A stretch of DNA of 64,000 nt, taken from NCBI GenBank assembly GCA_007644065.1, contig VJWN01000001.1, forward strand, positions 76,340 through 140,339. Direction: 5' to 3'. Every line of letters starts with the position of its first letter. Position 1 is the first letter of the stretch. Both the position numbers and the translations under genes were made by a program. Positions 58,099-64,000 of the stretch are shown one piece after another. The notes beneath the pieces were generated by a model, which worked only from the letters and a program-made list of their open reading frames with translations, did not search any database and had not been told where the DNA came from. This DNA is from Margaritispora aquatica (taxonomy: Eukaryota > Ascomycota > Leotiomycetes > Helotiales > Discinellaceae).

Positions 58099-59353
58099 AT
58101 GCGTATCGCACATTCGTTTTTCTGTTCATTTTTTCATGTTTCATTTGTTGTAGGGATGTTACAAATAATTAATCCAAGCTCAAACACTATTCTGTTTCCT
58201 GGAGTATGGAATTTGGATTTCGTTGACGATACCACGCTTCCGACCATTAATGATCTTGCACCAACCTATTATTCATCTCTTTACATGGGTGATAATGAAC
58301 AGCCTGTAAGTTTTCAACCACAGTATCTTCGATCCTATCTGACAAACATTTGTCAAAGATATCCTTAGGTTATGTCGTCACTGCGCAGTTTAAAATAACA
58401 GACACTGGAGTGGTCCAAGGCTTAGCATTTAGTATGGGGAATACAATGCCAAATGCGAATCGAACTGTGTGAGTATGATAGCTTTGTATAATTATCAGAC
58501 ATTCTAACTATTTGACTTAAGCTTCATGGCAATCATCGCTACCCTCAAGTCCAATTCTAGCGTACAAATGACGACTTACTCGCCGCGCTTTTCTGTGGCC
58601 AACATGACCGGAACGTTCGACAGCACGACCTCGACAATAAACGACCAAGTCGCTGGTCAAGCCCCGCCGGCGCGGATTTTCAGATGCAACATTCCCTTAC
58701 TCAAGCAGTGTCCTGCATCTGTTGCACTCGCGGGTCTAATTGGATCCGCGTCATCATCTGCCACCACCTCCACAGGAAATGATCCAACGTCTAGAACACC
58801 GGCAACTTCATTAGGCACAAATAATCCATCCCTCTCGCTAGCAGTGGTGACGCCTGTGTCAACACAATCTCCTTCTCCGTCGCCTTCATCTTCGAGTCTA
58901 GTCCAGCAACCCTCAAGCGTGAAAGACAAAGGGCTCATAGCGGGACTATCAGCAGGGCTAGCAGGCGTTATATTCATTACATGTGCTATCATGCTCTTGC
59001 TATACTACAGGCGCAAACGACCATGGGATACCGGAAAAGCATGGTGGAAAAAATCGAATGCCTCAAACAGGACATCAGAGCTTCCCGATGGTTCTGGGCC
59101 GTACCATACTGCAGAGCTGCCAGGACTCAATTTGGAGGTACATGAACCAATATCTATGATGGAGACGAAGCCTGTTGTACTTGAGGATGCAAGGATTGTG
59201 GATATATGGGATCACCATGCTGAGCAGAATGCTCTGAATGCACCGCGGGAGGAAGTTTCGGAGACGAAGGAAAGTGAGGGAGTCAAAGAAGAAGAGCCTT
59301 TTCTGCCAGTGCTACCGTTACTAGCGACTAAAGTGAAGGCAAGATCTTTGTAG
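58099..59353 (+). CDS. Secretory-pathway single-pass membrane glycoprotein, copy 2
   Basis: Exons are 58099-58305, 58359-58468 and 58522-59353, encoding 382 aa. Exon 1 is exactly 207 nt, as in copy 1, and both introns have the same phase and position. A signal peptide (MRIAHSFFCSFFHVSFVVG) is followed by LQIINPSSNT, DNEQP, FMAIIATLKSNSSVQM and TTYSPRFSVANMTGTFDST, with N-glycosylation sites. Then come a Ser/Thr/Pro-rich stalk, a helix (LIAGLSAGLAGVIFITCAIM, then LLLYYRRKR) and a longer acidic tail containing GSGPYHTAELPGL. It is a tandem duplicate of the preceding gene. Function is unknown. Confidence 0.72.
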
Positions 59354-60437
59354 TTGTAGTGATAAGCGTTAGAAGTCATGCTTGTCAAAGTTTGCATTCT
59401 CATGTTGCGATGATTATGAACTCATTCCGAAGGTAGCGCTCTTATTTCCAATATTTCGTGAGATAACAATCGAGTTAAGATGCTAATCCCATCTGCTAGA
59501 TGAACAAGAGTGTCGACAGAGAAAGGTTTGAGACGTCACGATGGACAGCGGCGGGGCTGGGCTGCGAAGTAGAGCCCTGCTCAACTGCTGAGAAGGGAAT
59601 TCGAGCACAGAGAAGTGGTTCACGTGTGATGTGCTGTAATTGGTAGTCACGATGAGCTTACCAGGTCCTGGGTTCGGCGTTGTTGGTGTTTTGAATGCTG
59701 ACCAGGCCGTGTAGCTGTTACCTACCACTCCCATTCGTCGAGAATCAAGCAAGACAAATCATTCCGAAGTTGCACCAGACATTTCCTTTATTCTAGCTAT
59801 CAAGCGATCGAATGTTTTAACGGAAATAGATTTCTTTGATACCGTTGCAAAAGATTCCTGGCCAATAGCCATCTCACATAGACTTCAAAGCTTGAATTCA
59901 CACCACAACAAAAGTCGCCAAGCCAAACAAGCCTCAATGTCATCCTCCTCGGAGACGCTCGGCTCACCACACGGTCTCTCACTCAAGGGTGTTTATCGGA
60001 ATACTTTCCCTTTCTAGGGGACGGACCGTTGGCGGCGCAGCAGAACCAACGTGCTGGGCCGCACGCCGGGGGCTTAAGCGAGATTTCAAGTCTCAAAATA
60101 ACTTTATATACAAGGTTATGAGCAGTGCAAAACGTGATAGCCCAAGGATGTGACCTTATTTGCTGGGGTAAAGAAGCACTTTTGCATGTTCTGGAAACCA
60201 ATCGCGTGCAGAGGTAATCTTGTGCGCGGGGGTTGAGATTGCTGTTGGTGGCGGGGTTAGGCTTCCCTCGAGGCTGTGAGTTGGTGATCATATCTTTGTG
60301 AGATTGAGTGCGATATTCTGAAAAATGATGTGGATTTTGATTAGAGGAGTGGTGATAGATATGCAAGAGGTGGTGCTGGTGATAATGCGATTTGGTTTTT
60401 GTCCTACGCTCTCATCTCTGAATTCACGAAACTCAAG
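59354..60437. other. Intergenic, no gene seen
   Basis: Promoter region of the following gene. Minus-strand frames at 59483-60366 have no domain or splice support. Confidence 0.4.
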
Positions 60438-61253
60438 ATGACTTCAACAACACTTCTCAGTTCGGTCATATCCTCAACCATCACATCCAGCATAATCAAT
60501 CCTACAGAGACATTAGCAAGCTCCTTATCATTAAGCTCCACTTCAAGTCACACTACAACCGCTCTCACAGTCCCAACACTCATCCCCAACACTCATCCCG
60601 ACACGCGATCGAATACCACCATAATCTCTCCACCATTCGTCAACAATCGCACCACAACTCCATCACAACCAAGTCCCATATACATCATTATACCTGTAGT
60701 CATCGCAGTCGTATGTCTCATCGCAATGATAGCGCTGTGTTCCTGGATTCGGTGGAAGCGACGCAATAATCACGTCCAAAAGGGCTGGTGGGCAGAAGAC
60801 CAAGAGATGGGTGTCTGGACGGGCGCTGGTTATGGTGCGCCAACCGACCAGAAATATCACGAACGAGGAAGTGCGATGTATGAGCCTGACTTGGGAAGGA
60901 AATTACATTGGGTGAAGAGGCCGGATAGGTGGAGTGGCGGGGTATCGGTGCAAGAAACTGAGGTGAGGGGTGGTTTGGATGACGAGGAAAGTCTGAGTAT
61001 GCTTCCTGCTGCGGCGAGTAGGAGGAAGGTCAGTGGTGGGGGGCGTTCACATGTGAGCGATGAAGGAAGCGAGGAGGATGAGTCTGCGGATATGATTGTG
61101 AGGGGGAGACCGGAGGCGAGGGAGAGCAAGACCGTGAAGCATGGTAGTGGTGGGAGGGCTGGACTTGGTGAAACTTATCAGAGCAATTTTGCGACGATCA
61201 AGAGGAAAGAAGTAGCTACACCGATGGGGGTGACAACGTCAGTGTACAGCTGA
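60438..61253 (+). CDS. Ser/Thr-rich single-pass membrane protein
   Basis: A single exon encodes 271 aa from the first ATG, 60438. The N-terminal ~85 residues are almost all Ser/Thr with a few N-glycosylation sites (NTT, NRT) and lack a classical signal peptide. A strong membrane helix follows (IYIIIPVVIAVVCLIAMIAL) with basic WIRWKRRNN on the cytosolic side. The tail is charged with acidic runs (DEGSEEDESAD). The topology mirrors the two preceding genes (O-glycosylated outside, TM, charged tail) but they share no clear sequence, and this gene has no introns. A WGWW-like element (KGWWAEDQEMGVWTG) follows the helix. The 5' end may be incomplete: an upstream exon with a signal peptide is possible. 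Confidence 0.65.
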   Translation: MTSTTLLSSVISSTITSSIINPTETLASSLSLSSTSSHTTTALTVPTLIPNTHPDTRSNTTIISPPFVNNRTTTPSQPSPIYIIIPVVIAVVCLIAMIALCSWIRWKRRNNHVQKGWWAEDQEMGVWTGAGYGAPTDQKYHERGSAMYEPDLGRKLHWVKRPDRWSGGVSVQETEVRGGLDDEESLSMLPAAASRRKVSGGGRSHVSDEGSEEDESADMIVRGRPEARESKTVKHGSGGRAGLGETYQSNFATIKRKEVATPMGVTTSVYS

Positions 61254-62394
61254 AGAACGAGTAAAACAATATCCTTTAAAATTCTGGACTTGTGAATCCG
61301 TATTGTTAATCAGGCATGTTCTTCTTATCTTTCCTCGTTGGCACCCATTCATTGGGGAACTTTAGCGACCTTGCCCTCGAGATTGTGAGCAGTGGTAGTT
61401 TCTTAGGCTCGGTTTGCTAATAGCTGGACAAGAACATTGGTTTCCAGCAGTGAGAAGAGGAGTAGAGAGTAGAAATCGCACCTCAACAGCATAAGAGACA
61501 CCCATTATGCTCAACATCTTACTCCCACATCATTATTGTGATACAGCTAATCACCAACAGCGTGCCTCTCACGTTAATTTGACGAAAATTTCAGCTTGAG
61601 ATTCTCTAAATTGGCAGCAAGCTTCTTATATCCAGCAATATTACTCGTCCGAGATCTACAAACATTGCGAAACATTAACTCACCTGTGATCAGAACTCAC
61701 AGAAGCCGTTACGTATTACACTTTTGGTACCTGGTAGTAATAGTTCGCAAACCAAGCTGCTTTGTTGCAAATTCGCTTAACTCCTCGCGAGAGAACAAGT
61801 CAATTGCAGACTCAAAATAGAATAGAAAGGCCACTCCCAAACATAATTTGATTAAAGGTATAATTTTGAAGATCCTCCATTTTCCAATACATCTTTCGTG
61901 GTCTCTATGATATCCAATCACAATCTTAGGCCCCTCCAATTCATCACGTAGGTCAAATTACTGTTACATTCATTCGCTTATGTTCCAGATTACCTCCGAG
62001 TCTGTGTTCTTGATTCACCCTAATACACTTTAACTCAAATTCTCCAAAGCAAGCTGATTGTTTCACGTGCGAGTGAGTTGATGTTGAGGAAGCCAGAGTA
62101 TTACTGTATCACGTGGGCGGCGGACATTGCGCTTCTGCCCGTGGATCTAAATGCGGAGATACCAAGTTTATTCCCGAAAACAACCGTCATCAGTCAGAAT
62201 CGTATGTGCGCTACCCAAAGCATGGCAATAACTCTATGCTGTTGTTGAAATATCCAATATGAAGTAATGGCGGGGTCGAACTTGGCACTTGTGGTGGGTA
62301 CAATGGTTTCCAGCATCCAGTATAAGAAGTTAGTTGCTGCCACATTTTTGCTGCATCCAAAACACCGTGACTCGAGGAAACTTTATTTATAAAA
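61254..62394. other. Intergenic, no gene seen
   Basis: About 1.1 kb of flanking sequence. CACGTG-type motifs occur at 62070-62120 (TTTCACGTGC, ATCACGTGGG) upstream of the reductase and could be bHLH/bZIP sites; this is only a suggestion. Confidence 0.35.
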
Positions 62395-63532
62395 ATGGCA
62401 CCACTACCTACACGCAAGCTTGGCAAGAATGGCCCTGAGGTGACTGCTGTTGGATTCGGTTTGAGTAAGTACAAATATGACTTCGATGCTCAACTTTGAT
62501 GAAAAACGTGCACTCATTCTAACACCTCACAGTGGGACTCTCTGTCTTCTATGGCGCCACGGAATCTGACGAAGAACGCTTCAAGGTCCTCGATCGCGCT
62601 CTTGAGCTCGGTGAAACCTTTTGGGACAGCGCCGACATGTACGGCGACAGTGAAGATCTCATAGGAAAGTGGTTCAAGCGGACTGGAAAACGTGACGAAA
62701 TTTTCCTCGCTACCAAGTTTGGCAACAAGAAGACCGAGACTGGGTGGGCGATTGATAGCACACCTGAGTATTGCAAAGTGGCTTTTGAGAAGAGCTTGAA
62801 GAGGCTGGGTGTTGATTGTGTGGATTTGTATTATTGTCATCGAGTCGATAAGAAGACACCAATTGAGAAGACGGTCGAGGCTATGGTTGAATTGAAGAAG
62901 TGAGTTTCTATCTAATTGATGAGGACAATCATGCTGATGAAAACAGAGCTGGCAAGATTAAGTACCTCGGTCTCTCGGAGGTATCCTCAGATACCCTTCG
63001 TCGCGCATGCAAAGTTCATCATATTGACGCTGTTCAAATCGAGTACTCACCCTTCGCCATTGATATCGAGTCTCCTCAGGTCCAACTTCTGAAGACATGT
63101 CGTGAACTTGGCGTCGCAACAATCGCCTACGCACCACTTGGCCGAGGCATGTTGACCGGATCTTACTCTTCGCCAGACGACTTTGAAGACGGAGATTTCC
63201 GCAAATTCGCGCCTCGTTTCTCCGCCGAGAACTTCCCTAAGAATTTGAAGCTAGTGGAAGGCATCAAGAAGATTGCAGAAAAGAAGAGTGTCACGCCTAG
63301 TCAGCTGACATTGGCTTGGCTTTTGGCCCAAGGGGAGGACGTGATTCCTATCCCGGGGACGAAGAAGATCAAGTACTTGGAGGAGAATCTGGGTGCTTTG
63401 GAGGTGACTTTGAGTAAGCAGGAAGAGAAGGAAATTCGTGATTTAGTGGAGGCAGCCGAGGTTCATGGTATGAGGTATCCGGAGGCAGTGATGAGCTTTG
63501 TGTTTGGTGATACGCCTGCTCTTGGTGCGTAG
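62395..63532 (+). CDS. Aldo-keto reductase (YakC / pyridoxal-reductase-like)
   Basis: Exons are 62395-62464, 62533-62899 and 62947-63532, encoding 340 aa. It starts MAPLPTRKLGKNGPEVTAVG, a typical AKR beginning. The catalytic tetrad is visible: Asp in FWDSADMYG, Tyr in the same motif, Lys in LATKFGNK and His in LYYCHRVD. Cofactor-binding parts include GLSEVS, QIEYSPF, YAPLGRGMLTG and PIPGTKKIKYLEENLGA. The enzyme reduces carbonyl compounds with NADPH in the cytosol; close fungal relatives act on aldehydes or pyridoxal, but the substrate here is not fixed. Length and all splice junctions are normal. Confidence 0.94.
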
Positions 63533-64000
63533 ACATCATTATCATGTAGCTGAATCTCTGGTTTAAAACTGAGATGCGGAATAGATACAATACTTAAATA
63601 CAAGAGGGGTCTTCAGTTGATGTGAAGGTCAATTTCATTACTCACAGTAGCACATATCATCTTGAAAGCCTAAACTCTACATTTGCACTTTATGACACAA
63701 AAAGAATTCATCATTAGGAAGTTGCTATAAAGCTTTGTGAAAAGCAATCGTCAGGGAGGCCTCAGTATTTCCTGATGGCGCCTGGCAACTAAGCAGGATG
63801 CCCATTGCTCCCGCAATGAGCATACAGCTGCGAGGCACAGTTTCGGAAACTCCATACTTATTTGGTTTAACTCGCATACCATGAAACACTGATGAATGAC
63901 TTGGAAGAGGCAAGATGAATAGCAACAAGTATGCTGCAAACATTCACCGTCAAGTGACGAGAAAGAGTTTATTGTTACTTCACTTGTAATTATTGTCGTT
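63533..64000. other. Right-edge non-coding stretch
   Basis: This is the 3' flank of the aldo-keto reductase. Minus-strand frames at 63725-63943 overlap and have no domain signal. Confidence 0.4.

Overview
The window is nuclear DNA from a filamentous ascomycete (Pezizomycotina). Most genes are interrupted by short GT..AG introns of about 45-130 bp with CTAAC-like branch sites. The families are typical of such fungi: Zn2Cys6 regulator, MFS sugar transporters, NACHT/ankyrin protein, laccase-type oxidase, PL3 pectate lyase, GH76. The mix of secreted wall-degrading enzymes, small cysteine-rich secreted proteins and oxidases fits a plant-associated or saprotrophic fungus. A Leotiomycete is my guess, not something the sequence proves. 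Exon boundaries below were set by hand from splice signals and checked for reading-frame continuity.

Layout. 0.4-1.7 kb: GH76 alpha-1,6-mannanase-like gene (-). 1.9-2.5 kb: broken gene (-). 2.9-3.9 kb: pyrroline-5-carboxylate reductase (+). 4.35 kb: intron-containing tRNA-Ser(GCT). 4.9-9 kb: duplicated block with two secreted 8-cysteine paralogs (-). 9.85-12.1 kb: ten-exon MFS sugar transporter (+). 13.3-24.05 kb: putative nonself-recognition neighbourhood made of a lipase-NACHT-ankyrin NLR (-), a 299-aa orphan (-), and a divergently transcribed ankyrin-subtilisin (S8) protein (+). 24.8-26.7 kb: multicopper oxidase (-). 28.85-31.8 kb: MLH3 mismatch-repair protein (+). 31.8-32.75 kb: acidic hypothetical (-). 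33.5-35.2 kb: second MFS sugar transporter (-). 36.5-39.4 kb: Zn2Cys6 regulator (+). 40.8-41.3 kb: small hypothetical with an in-frame TAG (+).

42-51.4 kb holds one apparently intact and three more or less decayed members of one uncharacterised family. Their motif order resembles the MazF/PemK SH3-like fold. A PL3 pectate lyase lies among them. 52.75-54.3 kb: BBE-type FAD oxidase (-). 56.5-61.25 kb: two tandem paralogous single-pass membrane glycoproteins and a third protein of the same general architecture (+). 62.4-63.5 kb: aldo-keto reductase (+).

Functional themes are (1) extracellular carbohydrate and phenolic turnover plus sugar uptake (GH76, PL3, MCO, BBE, two transporters); (2) intracellular surveillance (NLR and ankyrin-protease); (3) expanding and decaying lineage-specific families (8-Cys secreted pair, MazF-like family, membrane glycoproteins). 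The most novel-looking items are the MazF/PemK-like family and the NLR / orphan / ankyrin-S8 neighbourhood.
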